Shown here: positions 1 to 8,484 of the stretch, one piece after another
Numbering within the stretch: position 1 is the first letter of the stretch
Layout of the letters: every line of letters begins with the position of its first letter
NCBI GenBank assembly: GCA_944385965.1
Contig: CALWZG010000019.1
Coordinates: 1 to 56,603, forward strand
Source: an uncultured Anaerotruncus sp.
GTDB taxonomy: Bacteria > Bacillota > Clostridia > Oscillospirales > Ruminococcaceae
Reading direction: 5' to 3'
DNA: 56,603 nucleotides
Notes under the pieces: model-generated
Told to the model about the DNA's origin: nothing
Databases searched by the model: none
The model's input: only the letters and a program-made list of their open reading frames with translations
Program-made: the position numbers and the translations under genes

Positions 1-123
1 TATGAGCGTGGGTTCCAGACCATTCCGGTGATCCACCTGCTGAAATTGGCGGACTATTATCAGGTGTCCACAGATTATATCCTGGGACGGACAAACAACA
101 ACAAGCCTTATGCTGCCAAGTAA
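1..123 (+). CDS. XRE-family HTH regulator, C-terminal fragment
   Basis: The reading frame is open from the first base of the window and stops at TAA 121-123, so only the last 40 residues are seen. The stretch IPVIHLLKLADYY followed by VSTDYILGR is the last helix pair and the typical C-terminal edge of a Cro/C1-type (XRE) helix-turn-helix domain. The rest lies outside the window. It could be a phage-type repressor belonging to the particle cluster that starts at 695, but a tRNA gene on the opposite strand separates them, so that link is only a guess. Confidence 0.75.
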   Translation, partial: YERGFQTIPVIHLLKLADYYQVSTDYILGRTNNNKPYAAK

Positions 124-323
124 ATAATCCGTCCGAAGGGGACGAAGGATGGCGGCAGGATCTATGAATGACGTATCTTCCATGCTCCTTTTGCCGTTAG
201 GGATGGGTTAGGGATTTGTCGTTTTGGGCCGCTTCCCGCTGACACCATCTTCGTCTTTTCCGCCTCCCTCTGTCACAGAGTTGAGCCGATGGGCCAACCT
301 CCGAAAATTTCCCCCGGAACGCA

Positions 324-350
324 GAAAAACCGCCTGAAAAGGCGGTTTTT
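324..350 (-). terminator. Intrinsic terminator of tRNA-Pro
   Basis: An inverted repeat (AAAAACCGCC and GGCGGTTTTT around a TGAAAA-type loop) lies just downstream of the minus-strand tRNA-Pro gene. The run of A on the plus strand gives a U-tract on the tRNA transcript. The stretch 124-323 holds no gene that I can see. Confidence 0.8.
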
Positions 351-360
351 CCGTAAAAGC

Positions 361-436
361 TGGTCGAGGTGACAGGATTCGAACCCGCGGCATCTTGGTC
401 CCAAACCAAGCGCGCTACCAACTGCGCTACACCTCG
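361..436 (-). tRNA. tRNA-Pro (anticodon TGG)
   Basis: Read on the minus strand, the acceptor stem CGAGGTG pairs with CACCTCG, followed by discriminator A and an encoded CCA (plus-strand TGG at 361-363). The anticodon arm is CTTGG-TTTGGGA-CCAAG, giving anticodon TGG, which reads proline CCN codons. The T arm carries GGTTCGAATCC. No integrase or repeated 3' end is visible beside it, so there is no evidence that it served as a phage attachment site. Confidence 0.95.
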
Positions 437-512
437 ATATGAAATTTCTAATGGCCCCTCAGATATCCATACAAACCCATCACATAGGGCGCACCCTTTG
501 AGAAGCGTTTCT

Positions 513-541
513 ATCATAGCATAAAATAGGGAAACTGTCAA
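513..541 (-). promoter_or_regulatory. Sigma-A promoter of tRNA-Pro
   Basis: On the minus strand, TTGACA (536-541) and TATGAT (513-518) are separated by exactly 17 bases. The predicted start lies about 70 bases before the mature tRNA 5' end. Confidence 0.8.
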
Positions 542-694
542 GAAATCAAAATGAAATTTGGGGGGTGAAAGAAGAACCCTGGAAAGGTGCTTTAATCCTT
601 GGAAAAACCAGGAAAACAGTGGGCGGGTGTGTGATATTTCCCAGGAAAATGAAAAAAAGGAGGGTGTTTGGAGTAAGGGTGAAAGGAGGGAACA

Positions 695-1183
695 ATGGGA
701 ATGTCAATCAATCAGGAGGGCCATCAATTGGAGGTGTTCTGTGTATTGTGCGCCAGAGGGTTCCTGCCGGAGGAGGCGGTGAGACGGGCTGCCTATCCAT
801 TTGAGGGAGACTGGTCCAGGCAATCCGCCCGGTTACTGGCACGTCAGCAGGTGCGCAGAAAAATCGCCAGATACGCCAAGGAATTGGACTTTCTTTCCCC
901 AGTCGCTTTGGCCAGAGCAGGGCTGCAAAGGGTCGCCTTGGGGGAGTCCGCCGAACTGCCAGGATTGCTTCGGGAGGAGGAACCCCTTCCTGCTGGTGTG
1001 CCTCTGCTTCAGGTGGCGGAGGTGAAATCTGCCAAAAATGGGGGATTGGAAATCAAGCTGGTGGACCGGCTGAAAGCACTGGAACTGCTGGCGTCTATGG
1101 AGTCCCCTCAGCCTGAGGCAAGCAGCTCTTTGGTAGAAGCACTGGTAAAATCCGCTCAGGCCTTGGAGGAAAACCATGATTGA
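695..1183 (+). CDS. Phage terminase small subunit
   Basis: A 162-residue protein with the segment GLEIKLVDRLKALELLAS near residues 117-134. This fits the C-terminal signature of the Terminase_2 small-subunit family, in which a K-ALELL motif follows a DNA-binding N-terminus. The small subunit recognises the phage genome and feeds it to the large subunit. AGGAGG at 684-689 places the start at 695 (spacing 5), with a second in-frame ATG at 701. The gene overlaps the large subunit by 8 bases and opens the particle cluster. Confidence 0.8.
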   Translation: MGMSINQEGHQLEVFCVLCARGFLPEEAVRRAAYPFEGDWSRQSARLLARQQVRRKIARYAKELDFLSPVALARAGLQRVALGESAELPGLLREEEPLPAGVPLLQVAEVKSAKNGGLEIKLVDRLKALELLASMESPQPEASSSLVEALVKSAQALEENHD

Positions 1184-2459
1184 ATGGGAGAGGTTCTCCA
1201 GAAAACAGATGGCGGCGGTGGTCTGGTGGTGCGCCGGAAGCCCCTTTCAGGACAGGGAAGGCATTATCTGTGATGGGGCGGTTCGCTCGGGAAAGACTAT
1301 TTGCCTTTCCATGGGGTTCTGTCTGTGGGCCATGAGCGGCTTCACCGGGGAATCTTTCGGCTTATGCGGAAAAACCATCACCTCTTTAAGGCGCAATCTG
1401 CTGGCGCCTCTGCTGCCCCAACTGAAAAAGCTGGGGATGGAGGTGCAGGAAAAGCCTTCTCAGGGGTGGATTTCCCTGGAGTGGAAGGGGCACGCCAACC
1501 GATTTTACCTGTTCGGCGGCAAAGACGAGGGAAGCGCTTCCCTGATTCAGGGGGTCACCTTGGCGGGGGTGCTGCTGGACGAGGTAGCTTTGATGCCCCG
1601 CTCCTTTGTGGAACAGGCGCTGGCTCGGTGTTCGGTGGAGGGGGCTAAGTTCTGGTTCAGCTGCAACCCGGAGCATCCCGGCCACTGGTTCCATCAGGAA
1701 TGGATTCTCAAAGCCCGGCAGAGAAAGCTGCTTTATCTGCATTTTACCATGGGGGACAACCCAGCCCTTTCGGAAACGGTGCGCAAACGGTATGAGCGGA
1801 TGTACTCCGGCAGCTTTTATCAGAGGTTTGTGCTGGGGCTTTGGACAGCTGCCCAAGGGGCGGTATACCCCATGTTCTGTCAGGAGGAGCATGTGGTGGA
1901 CCAGGCCCCGCCCTGTGAGGAGTTCTACATCTCCTGCGATTACGGCACCCGCAACCCCATGAGCATGGGGTTATGGGGACGGGCGGGGGATACCTGGTAC
2001 CGTCTGAAGGAGTTTTACCATTCCGGCCGGGAGTCGGGGGAACAGAAAACCGATGAGGAATACTACCAGGCTTTGAGGGAATTGGCCCGGGGACGGGAGA
2101 TTCAAGGGGTGATTGTGGACCCGTCGGCCGCCAGCTTTTTGGAGTGTGTCCGGCGGCATGGGCAGTTCCCTTGTATTCCGGCGGATAACCGGGTGGAGCT
2201 GGGGATTCAAAGGGTGGGGCAATGGCTCAAGGATGGCCGGCTCAAATTCTGCCGCCAATGTGTCAACGCTCTGCGGGAGTTCCAGCTTTACCGATGGAAT
2301 CCAAAGGCCGACCGGGACCTGCCCTTAAAAGAAAATGACCACGCTATGGATGACATCCGCTATTTTGTTATGACGGTGAGTGCGCCCAGACAATCAGCCT
2401 TCTTCGCCGCCAGTGTGGGGCGGATGCCCTCCGGAAAGGAGCGAAATGGGATTCTTTGA
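1176..2459 (+). CDS. Phage terminase large subunit (PBSX/XkdF-neighbour type)
   Basis: A 427-residue DNA-packaging motor and headful nuclease. The N-terminal ATPase shows a Walker A motif DGAVRSGKT (residues 33-41), a Walker B motif ending LLDE (D135, E136) and the coupling segment FSCNPEHPGHW (161-171). The C-terminal RNase-H-like nuclease keeps acidic residues at D255 (SCDYGTRNP), D315 (VDPSA) and D392/D393 (MDDIRYF). All catalytic positions are intact, so the enzyme looks packaging-competent rather than decayed. Length is normal for the family. GGAGG lies just before the start, and the gene overlaps both neighbours. Confidence 0.93.
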   Translation: MIEWERFSRKQMAAVVWWCAGSPFQDREGIICDGAVRSGKTICLSMGFCLWAMSGFTGESFGLCGKTITSLRRNLLAPLLPQLKKLGMEVQEKPSQGWISLEWKGHANRFYLFGGKDEGSASLIQGVTLAGVLLDEVALMPRSFVEQALARCSVEGAKFWFSCNPEHPGHWFHQEWILKARQRKLLYLHFTMGDNPALSETVRKRYERMYSGSFYQRFVLGLWTAAQGAVYPMFCQEEHVVDQAPPCEEFYISCDYGTRNPMSMGLWGRAGDTWYRLKEFYHSGRESGEQKTDEEYYQALRELARGREIQGVIVDPSAASFLECVRRHGQFPCIPADNRVELGIQRVGQWLKDGRLKFCRQCVNALREFQLYRWNPKADRDLPLKENDHAMDDIRYFVMTVSAPRQSAFFAASVGRMPSGKERNGIL

Positions 2460-3630
2460 ACGACTGCGGCCGAAAACCCCGGCCGCTCAGGCAATCAGTG
2501 TGCAGACCAGAAGGACCCCGGTATTGTGGGAAACCGGACTGCCTGCTTGGGGGGCGGAGTGCGGCATGTATGACGCTTTGCGCCATAAAATCCCCCTCAT
2601 TGACGCGGCTATCGACCGCATCTGCCGTTTGGTGGGAGGGTGCCATCCCCAATGCGAGGACCCCGCTGCCCAGAAGGAATTGGAGCAGTTTTTCCAGCAG
2701 GTGCCGGCGGGGCCGGTATGCAGGGGGATGGAGAACTTCCTGCGGGGCTATCTGGAAAGCCTGCTCACCTATGGTACCGCTGTGGGGGAGATTGTGCTGT
2801 CCGGTGATGGAAAGGAAATTGCTGGGCTTTATCAGGGGGATTTAAGGTATATCTCTTTTCAGGAGGGGGAAAACCCCTTTCAGACTCAGGTGCTGGTAGC
2901 AAAAGAAAACTGGGGGCCTCAGCCGGTCCCCTTCCCGGAACTGCTGCTGCTCTGCGCCCTCAACCCAAAGCCGGGACAGCTGAAAGGGGTTTCCCTGTTG
3001 GAGAGCCTGCCCTTTGTCTGCGATATTTTACAAAAAATATACGCCTCCATCGGGGAGAACTTCCAAAGGGTGGCCAACCTGCGGTACGCTGTCACCTATA
3101 AGCCGGGGGAGGGAGCTTTGGACCAGGCAGGGGCCAAGGAAATCGCCTCCACCATTTCCCGGGAATGGGCGGACGCTATGGATGCCGCCAAGTATGGGCA
3201 GATTAAGGATTTTGTGGCGGTGGGGGATGTGGACATCAAGGTCATCGGCGCCGATAACCGGATGATTGACAGCCAGGTACCTGTGCGGCAGATGCTGGAA
3301 CAGATTGTGGCCAAGCTGGGGGTCCCCCCCTTCCTGCTGGGGCTCAGCTGGTCCACCACCGAGCGGATGAGCAGCCAGCAGGCGGACCTGCTTACCTCAG
3401 AACTGGAAAGCTACCGCCGGCTGCTGGAGCCGGTGCTGCTGAAAATCTGCCGGGTGTTCCTCAGGCTGGGGGGGTATGGCTGTGAGCCTTCCATCCGGTG
3501 GGAGAACATCAACCTTCAGGATGAGCTGGAGCTGGCCCAGGCCCGGCTCGCCAATTTACAGGCGGACCAATTGGAACAAACCTTGGCCGCCGGAAAGGAG
3601 CAAACCCAATGGAACAGTGGAAAGGCATGA
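2446..3630 (+). CDS. Phage portal protein
   Basis: The portal is the dodecameric ring at the capsid vertex through which DNA is packaged and the tail is attached. The 394-residue protein starts MGFFERLRPK and has the long segment GVPPFLLGLSW followed by an STTERMSSQQADLLTSELESY-like helix and a final helix near residues 320-360, as in HK97/PBSX-type portals. I chose ATG 2446 because GGAAAGGAG lies just upstream; the longer frame from 2380 lies inside the terminase gene. It overlaps terminase by 14 bases and the protease gene by 22, an arrangement typical of head modules. Confidence 0.85.
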   Translation: MGFFERLRPKTPAAQAISVQTRRTPVLWETGLPAWGAECGMYDALRHKIPLIDAAIDRICRLVGGCHPQCEDPAAQKELEQFFQQVPAGPVCRGMENFLRGYLESLLTYGTAVGEIVLSGDGKEIAGLYQGDLRYISFQEGENPFQTQVLVAKENWGPQPVPFPELLLLCALNPKPGQLKGVSLLESLPFVCDILQKIYASIGENFQRVANLRYAVTYKPGEGALDQAGAKEIASTISREWADAMDAAKYGQIKDFVAVGDVDIKVIGADNRMIDSQVPVRQMLEQIVAKLGVPPFLLGLSWSTTERMSSQQADLLTSELESYRRLLEPVLLKICRVFLRLGGYGCEPSIRWENINLQDELELAQARLANLQADQLEQTLAAGKEQTQWNSGKA

Positions 3631-4553
3631 TGCAGGGCCAGGGTTCCGGGGAGCCTACCCCGGAGCAGCTGGCCAGAATCAACCAGTTTTCCCGCAGGGA
3701 GCTGACCAAAGAGGAGGTTTATGTGTTTTCTTTGGTGCTGTGCGACAACCAGATTGACAGGGATTTCCAGCGGTTCCCAGCGGATTCCCTGGAAAAACTG
3801 GCTCAGCTGTTTGTGGGGAAAACCGGCATCTTCGACCACAACCCCAAGGGCGAAAACCAGACCGCCCGAATTTTCCAGGCTCAGGTGGAGCCGGGACAGG
3901 AGGGAAAGGCCCCTGGAGAGCCTTACCAGGTGCTGCGGGCCTGGGCTTATATGCTGCGCTGCCAGAAGAATCAGGACCTCATCCTGGAAATTGACGGAGG
4001 CATCAAAAAGGAGGTGAGTGTGGGATGCGCCGTGGAACGGGTCATCTGCTCCATCTGCGGGGCGGACGCCCGCAAGGAAGCCTGCGGCCATCAGCCTGGG
4101 GAAACCTATCAGGGGAAACTCTGCTGGCAGGAGCTGGAAAACCCAACCGACGCCTATGAGTGGTCCTTTGTGGCGGTGCCGGCCCAGAAACGGGCGGGGG
4201 TGGTCAAAGGAAAGCTGCCAGATACCTTGGAGCTGTGCAAGGCTTTGGAAATGGGAAGCCTGACCCTGACCAGAGAGCAGGGAGCCCAGTTAGCGGGCCG
4301 GATGCGGGAGCTGGAAGAGCTGGCTCAGGCGGGACAAAGCCTGCTGGGGGAGCTGCGGAAACGTTTTGTGGCCCAGGCTTCCTTCGCCCTGCCCGGTCTG
4401 GATGGGGAGACCGCCTCGGAAATCGCTCTGCGGCTCAGCCAATCCCAGCTGGAAGCCTGCTGCAAGGCCATGCGGGGGGCGCTGCCAATCAGCCCACAGC
4501 TGGCGGGAGGCGGACAGGGCATCCGGGAGGACCAAAGCGCTTTCCAAATTTAA
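3609..4553 (+). CDS. Prohead protease / scaffold (XkdF-like)
   Basis: A 314-residue protein placed between portal and major capsid, where the capsid maturation protease normally lies. The first 200 residues suggest an assemblin-like protease. There is a candidate His at 77 (GIFDHNPKG), a candidate nucleophile Ser at 137 (KKEVSVGCAV) and the segment EWSFVAVPAQ. Between them is a likely zinc site (C147, C150, C159, H161; CSIC-x8-CGH). The remaining third is charged and helical and may act as scaffold. The start at 3609 has GGAAAGGAG upstream. The catalytic assignments are inferred from motif layout only. Confidence 0.75.
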   Translation: MEQWKGMMQGQGSGEPTPEQLARINQFSRRELTKEEVYVFSLVLCDNQIDRDFQRFPADSLEKLAQLFVGKTGIFDHNPKGENQTARIFQAQVEPGQEGKAPGEPYQVLRAWAYMLRCQKNQDLILEIDGGIKKEVSVGCAVERVICSICGADARKEACGHQPGETYQGKLCWQELENPTDAYEWSFVAVPAQKRAGVVKGKLPDTLELCKALEMGSLTLTREQGAQLAGRMRELEELAQAGQSLLGELRKRFVAQASFALPGLDGETASEIALRLSQSQLEACCKAMRGALPISPQLAGGGQGIREDQSAFQI

Positions 4554-4589
4554 CAACCAGAGGAACCATCAATCATCAGGAGGGATTTT

Positions 4590-5612
4590 ATGCACTATCA
4601 AACCATTAAACTGGACAAAGCTATGTATCGAGGGGGGGAACCCTTCTCCAAACAGCTGGAACGGCTGGACCCCACCGCTGGATACGTCGGGACCGAGCTG
4701 GCCAAGCTGGATGCCTTCCAGCGCCAGCTGAAACGATTTGACATCAAGGTCAGCGGCGCCGGCAGCGACACCATCTCAAAATTCTTTTCCACTTCGGAAT
4801 CCGCTGCCCTGTTCCCTGAGTATGTATCCAGGGCGGTCATGCAGGGGGCCGATGAGACCGAGACCATCAGCCGCATCATCGCTTCCAAAACTGTCATCAA
4901 CAGCATGGACTACCGCACCATCACCACCGCTGATGGCCATGATGTGGCTGCTCAGGAGGTGGAGGAGGGAGCCAGCATCCCCGAAACGGTGGTGAAGCTG
5001 AAAGACAATCTGGTGAAGCTGAAAAAGCGGGGGAGAATGTTGGTGGCCTCCTACGAGGCGGTGAAGTTCCAGCGGATTGACCTGTTCAGCGTCACCCTGA
5101 AGCAGATTGGGGCTTACATCACCCAGGCTCAGCTGGCGGACGCTGTGGATGTGCTTATCAACGGAGACGCTGCTGATGACGCCAATCAGAACAAGGCCCA
5201 GGTACTTGAGACTGCCGCCACGGGAACCCTGACCTATGAGGATTTGCTCACCCTGTGGGGCAGCTTTGACGAGTTCACCATGAATACCATCATCGCTTCC
5301 CCGGATATGACCCAGAAGATGCTGGCCCTGTCCGAGCTGCGGGATTCCAACGGCGGGCTGAATTTCGCAGGCAGCGGCGTCATCGGCACCCCTCTGGGCG
5401 CTGCGGTCATCCGCTGCAAGGCGGTGCCGGAAGGCACCCTGGTGGCCCTGGACAAGAACTTCGCTTTGGAGATGGTGACAGCGGGGGACATTCTGGTGGA
5501 CGCCGACCGGCTGATTGACACCCAATTGGAGCGGGCTGCGGTCACCTCCATCTCCGGGTTCGCCAAGATTTTCCCCAACGCCTGCAAGGTTTTGAAGCTG
5601 AAAACCGCTTAA
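4590..5612 (+). CDS. HK97-fold major capsid protein
   Basis: A 340-residue protein just after the protease gene. A helical N-terminal arm (residues 1-60) is followed by an HK97-like body with SKFFSTSESAALFPEYV, a probable E-loop region (GASIPETVVKLKDNLVKLKKRG), a long spine helix and the late segment SISGFAKIFPNACKVLKL. There is no large pro-domain, which is consistent with a separate scaffold domain in the protease gene. A strong AGGAGG precedes the ATG. Coding is intact and it is probably the most abundant particle protein. Confidence 0.85.
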   Translation: MHYQTIKLDKAMYRGGEPFSKQLERLDPTAGYVGTELAKLDAFQRQLKRFDIKVSGAGSDTISKFFSTSESAALFPEYVSRAVMQGADETETISRIIASKTVINSMDYRTITTADGHDVAAQEVEEGASIPETVVKLKDNLVKLKKRGRMLVASYEAVKFQRIDLFSVTLKQIGAYITQAQLADAVDVLINGDAADDANQNKAQVLETAATGTLTYEDLLTLWGSFDEFTMNTIIASPDMTQKMLALSELRDSNGGLNFAGSGVIGTPLGAAVIRCKAVPEGTLVALDKNFALEMVTAGDILVDADRLIDTQLERAAVTSISGFAKIFPNACKVLKLKTA

Positions 5613-5657
5613 TCAGGCTCCAGGAGGCGAAAGCCTTCTGGACAGGAAGGTGATGGA

Positions 5658-6017
5658 ATGGAGATAGAGAAAGTATTGGAGCAGTTCGCCAGGTTCGCCG
5701 GGGTGACCCTGGAGGAGGCCCAGGAGTGGCAGTCCCTTTGTGAAGGGGCCTGCCTGAGCCTTCCCGTGAAGCCCGAGGCGGATTTGGAGGATTCCAGGCT
5801 GATTCTGGCGGCCGCTGGGGAAGCCTACCGTCAGTATCTCCTGCTCAGGCAGGGGAACCTGTCCACAGCGAAGGTGGGGGATATCTCCATCACCCAGCAG
5901 CAAGAGGGCGGTACCGCCGTTCAGGCGGCGGCCCTGCGGGACGCCCTTTGGGCGGCCGCCTCCCCCCTGCTGGAAAATGGGGGCTGCTGCGCCGGAATCT
6001 GGCAGGTGGGCCTATGA
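5658..6017 (+). CDS. Head-tail connector protein (YqbG-like)
   Basis: A 119-residue, mostly helical protein directly after the capsid gene, the usual place of the gp6/YqbG-type connector that caps the portal. It shows acidic helices and the segment RLILAAAGEAYRQYLLL. AGGAAGG lies 7 bases before the ATG. It overlaps the next gene by 4 bases (ATGA). The assignment rests on size, helical character and position rather than a decisive motif. Confidence 0.6.
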   Translation: MEIEKVLEQFARFAGVTLEEAQEWQSLCEGACLSLPVKPEADLEDSRLILAAAGEAYRQYLLLRQGNLSTAKVGDISITQQQEGGTAVQAAALRDALWAAASPLLENGGCCAGIWQVGL

Positions 6018-6382
6018 GTCTGGAACAGGAGATTAGACAGGCCATTGAAACCTGCGGGGGGACGGTGGAGCTGGAGGCGGAAGGCCAGGTTTACCGTTTC
6101 GCCGCCTGTATTCAGCCTCAGGGGGAGATTCAGGGGAAGGAGCCTTCCCCTTTTGGGGACTGGACTGCCCAGAGATATGCCTATTACGGGCCTTTGGAGG
6201 GTGGGGGCACCCTGGTGAAGCCGGGGGCCACCCTGAGGATGGGGCAGGAGACATTTTTGGTTATAGCCGCTGAGGACTACTGGTATGGGGGGAGCCCTGT
6301 CTATCGGAAAGCAGTCCTGGGGCGGTGTTTGAGGGAGGAACAGGATGGAATGGATTTCCAGCATGAAGAAGGAGCTGGCTGA
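6014..6382 (+). CDS. Head-tail joining protein (probable stopper)
   Basis: A 122-residue protein whose start ATG overlaps the stop of the connector gene. Beta-rich segments (GTVELEAEGQVYRFAACIQP, then VLGRCLREEQ) and position suit a small head-completion or tail-joining protein such as YqbH/XkdH. Acidic residues surround the C-terminus. No motif proves the function. Confidence 0.5.
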   Translation: MSLEQEIRQAIETCGGTVELEAEGQVYRFAACIQPQGEIQGKEPSPFGDWTAQRYAYYGPLEGGGTLVKPGATLRMGQETFLVIAAEDYWYGGSPVYRKAVLGRCLREEQDGMDFQHEEGAG

Positions 6383-6791
6383 CTACCTGGAAGAACAGAT
6401 GCCAGGTGTGGGGGTGATGGCGGAATATCCTCCCCGCTGGGGCAGAAGGCCTTGCAAGGTCCCTCAGGTGGCAGTGGGGCTAAACAGCCTGTCCTGGGCC
6501 GGAAAAGGGGGACAGGTCCAGATGGAGCTGCGGTTTGACCTGCTGGCCCCTGGGGATTGGCCGGGAGGCTGCCATCAGGTATTTGAAAGCTTGTGTCAGG
6601 CGCTGGCTGGTTTGACTACCTACCGGCTGGGCCAGATTTCCTGCGGCAGCCTAACCTATGAAAACCAATGGGACCAGCTGTCCCTCACCGCCAAAGCCAG
6701 TTTGGAGGGACTGCTGGATTTGGAGTACGACCCCCAAGGGCCGCTTCTGCGGCAGGTGGTAGTCCAAACAGAATCTATGGGAAAGGGGTGA
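6345..6791 (+). CDS. Tail completion / terminator-like protein
   Basis: A 148-residue protein lying between the joining protein and the tail sheath, the place of the minor tail or tail-terminator protein (XkdI/J-like) in contractile phages. It begins with an amphipathic helix (KKELADYLEEQMPG) followed by alternating strands (VQMELRFDLLAP and LTAKASLEGLLDLEYDP), as in small tail-completion proteins. GGGAGG precedes ATG 6345; the in-frame ATG at 6363 is an alternative start. Function is inferred from order. Confidence 0.5.
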   Translation: MEWISSMKKELADYLEEQMPGVGVMAEYPPRWGRRPCKVPQVAVGLNSLSWAGKGGQVQMELRFDLLAPGDWPGGCHQVFESLCQALAGLTTYRLGQISCGSLTYENQWDQLSLTAKASLEGLLDLEYDPQGPLLRQVVVQTESMGKG

Positions 6792-6795
6792 GAAG

Positions 6796-7776
6796 ATGAG
6801 CCTTTCAACAAGCAGAATCCCCGGCGTCCACTGGAGTTCCCAGGTTTGGGACTCCCCCTGGCGCTTGGGGGGAGCCGCCGCCATTGGGCAGGGGGAATCC
6901 CTTGCCCCTGGAGAACCGGTGCTCATCCAGGAGCTTCATCAGGCGGAGGGGTTTGGAAAAGAATCCCACCTGTACCAGATGGTGGAGGTGCTTTTGGAGA
7001 TGGGGGTCAGTCCGGTTTACGCCATTCCGGCGGGGGAGGATGCCAGCGCCGCTTTTGCCGCTTTGGAGAATCTTCCGGTAGGGGCGGCGGCCGCTGACCA
7101 GTGGTGGGAAGGCTTGCCGGCCCTACTGAACCAATGGGAACAGGCTGGAATTTCCCAGATGGTCTTTATCGGATTGGGGTTGGAAGAGGCGGCAGAGGCC
7201 GCTGAGACCATGAACTGCCAAAGGGTCTGCGTCACCTGCGGAGGGGAAACCGCCTTATGGAAAACAGGGGCGGCGTTGGCGGCGGCGGCCCTGGCCTGGG
7301 AAGGAGAAGGCTTCCATGGAAAAGCTCTGCCCCTTCAGGACTTTGATGGGCTGTTGGAGCAGGAGGAGCAGGAAGCCCTTCTGGCGGCAGGGGTCACCCC
7401 TATTGTCCGATATGGGCAGCGGGTGGAGTGCGTGAGAGGGGTCACCACCCGCACCCGGAACGACCAGAACCAGACGGATTTAAGCGGTTACAGCCTGTGG
7501 ACGGTGATGGCCCTGGACCAGGTGTCTGGGGAGCTGCGCCAGGCGGCAGCCAAGATGATTGGAGGCCGGAACAACAGCCCTGAGGGGCGGCAGTCCATCG
7601 TTTCCCGGCTGCTGATGGTATTGGAGAACCAAAAGCGGCGGGGACTGCTGGAGGCCTACCATCCGCCGGTGGCCCTCCCTCACCCGGAGGACCCAGGAAT
7701 ATGCCTGGTGCGGGTTTCCCTGAAGCTGGCCTCGGAATTAAGCGGGATTTATCTGGATACCCAGTTGGCCCTGTAA
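6796..7776 (+). CDS. Contractile tail sheath protein (compact)
   Basis: A 326-residue protein with the conserved sheath segment QRVECVRGVTTRT near residue 215, then a helix-rich domain ending in strands (CLVRVSLKLASELSGIYLDTQLAL) that match the C-terminal arm of phage and T6SS sheaths. Most contractile phage sheaths are about 350-500 residues, so this is a small form with little surface decoration. The sheath surrounds the tube and contracts to drive it through the target envelope. GGGGTGAGAAG provides a weak ribosome site. Confidence 0.8.
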   Translation: MSLSTSRIPGVHWSSQVWDSPWRLGGAAAIGQGESLAPGEPVLIQELHQAEGFGKESHLYQMVEVLLEMGVSPVYAIPAGEDASAAFAALENLPVGAAAADQWWEGLPALLNQWEQAGISQMVFIGLGLEEAAEAAETMNCQRVCVTCGGETALWKTGAALAAAALAWEGEGFHGKALPLQDFDGLLEQEEQEALLAAGVTPIVRYGQRVECVRGVTTRTRNDQNQTDLSGYSLWTVMALDQVSGELRQAAAKMIGGRNNSPEGRQSIVSRLLMVLENQKRRGLLEAYHPPVALPHPEDPGICLVRVSLKLASELSGIYLDTQLAL

Positions 7777-7792
7777 AGAAGGAGGAATGAGG

Positions 7793-8176
7793 ATGGCTTT
7801 TTACAGCTTTCCCACAAGCCGTGATATTTATATAGAGGTGGAAGGGGTGCGGCTGGCCGCCGCCCAGGAATACCTGGCCCGTTCCACCCGAAAAACACAA
7901 TATGTGGAGGCCTTTGGTCAGGAGGAGCCGGTGGGATGCGCCAGCGGCCCCGCTACCTATCGGGTGGAGCTGACCTATGTGCGGGCTTTGGCCCCCGCTC
8001 CCCAGGTGGATTTCCATGCGCTGGAAGAGTTCAGCTTGGTGGTGGTTCAGCCGGGCAAGCGGGTTATCTATTCCGGCTGCCGCTGGGAGAGTTTGCAGGA
8101 GTCCGCCCAGCTGGGCGGGCTGCTGCTGGAAAAGGCGGTGCTGCTGGCCAGCGGCCGCTCGGAGGTAGCGGAATGA
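7793..8176 (+). CDS. Probable tail tube protein
   Basis: A 127-residue protein directly after the sheath gene, where tube proteins (XkdM/gp19 type) are encoded. It is beta-rich, with strands such as RDIYIEVEGVRLAAAQ and ATYRVELTYVRAL, consistent with a tube beta-barrel, but it lacks motifs I can name. AGGAGG at 7780-7785 is 7 bases from ATG 7793, so I prefer that start to ATG 7787. The stop overlaps the next start (ATGA). Confidence 0.6.
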   Translation: MAFYSFPTSRDIYIEVEGVRLAAAQEYLARSTRKTQYVEAFGQEEPVGCASGPATYRVELTYVRALAPAPQVDFHALEEFSLVVVQPGKRVIYSGCRWESLQESAQLGGLLLEKAVLLASGRSEVAE

Positions 8177-8484
8177 GAGGCCTCTTAAATGGGAAAATCA
8201 CCGTGGAGGCCCAGGGGAAAATTTACCGGATGCGGCCGGTGAGCGCCCGCTATCAGCTGGGGGAAATCGCTCTGCGGCAGCGGGCCAGGAAGGCTTTGGA
8301 GGCTTACCCCCTGAAGGGGGAGCCTCTGGAGGCCCTGAGCCATAACTGCGCTTTGGTGGCCTACGGGTTGGGATGGAGCCTCCCAAGGCTGCTGAACCGG
8401 CTTTCCCTGGAGGAAATCGCCCAGTTGGCCTGGGCTTATCATCAGGCGGGAGGGGAGGTCCATTATGACGGATGGGGGCTATAA
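8173..8484 (+). CDS. Tail assembly chaperone-like protein
   Basis: A 103-residue protein following the tube gene. This is the usual site of the gpG/XkdN-type chaperone, which coats the tape measure during tail assembly. It starts with short strands (GKITVEAQGKIYRMRPVSAR) and continues with helices rich in Leu and Glu (LSLEEIAQLAWAYHQAGG). The start overlaps the tube stop. Function is inferred from position and architecture. Confidence 0.5.
   Translation: MRGLLNGKITVEAQGKIYRMRPVSARYQLGEIALRQRARKALEAYPLKGEPLEALSHNCALVAYGLGWSLPRLLNRLSLEEIAQLAWAYHQAGGEVHYDGWGL

Noticed and set aside
558..804. Small ORFs before the terminase small subunit
   Set aside because: They overlap each other in different frames, lack sensible ribosome sites and have compositions typical of chance frames.
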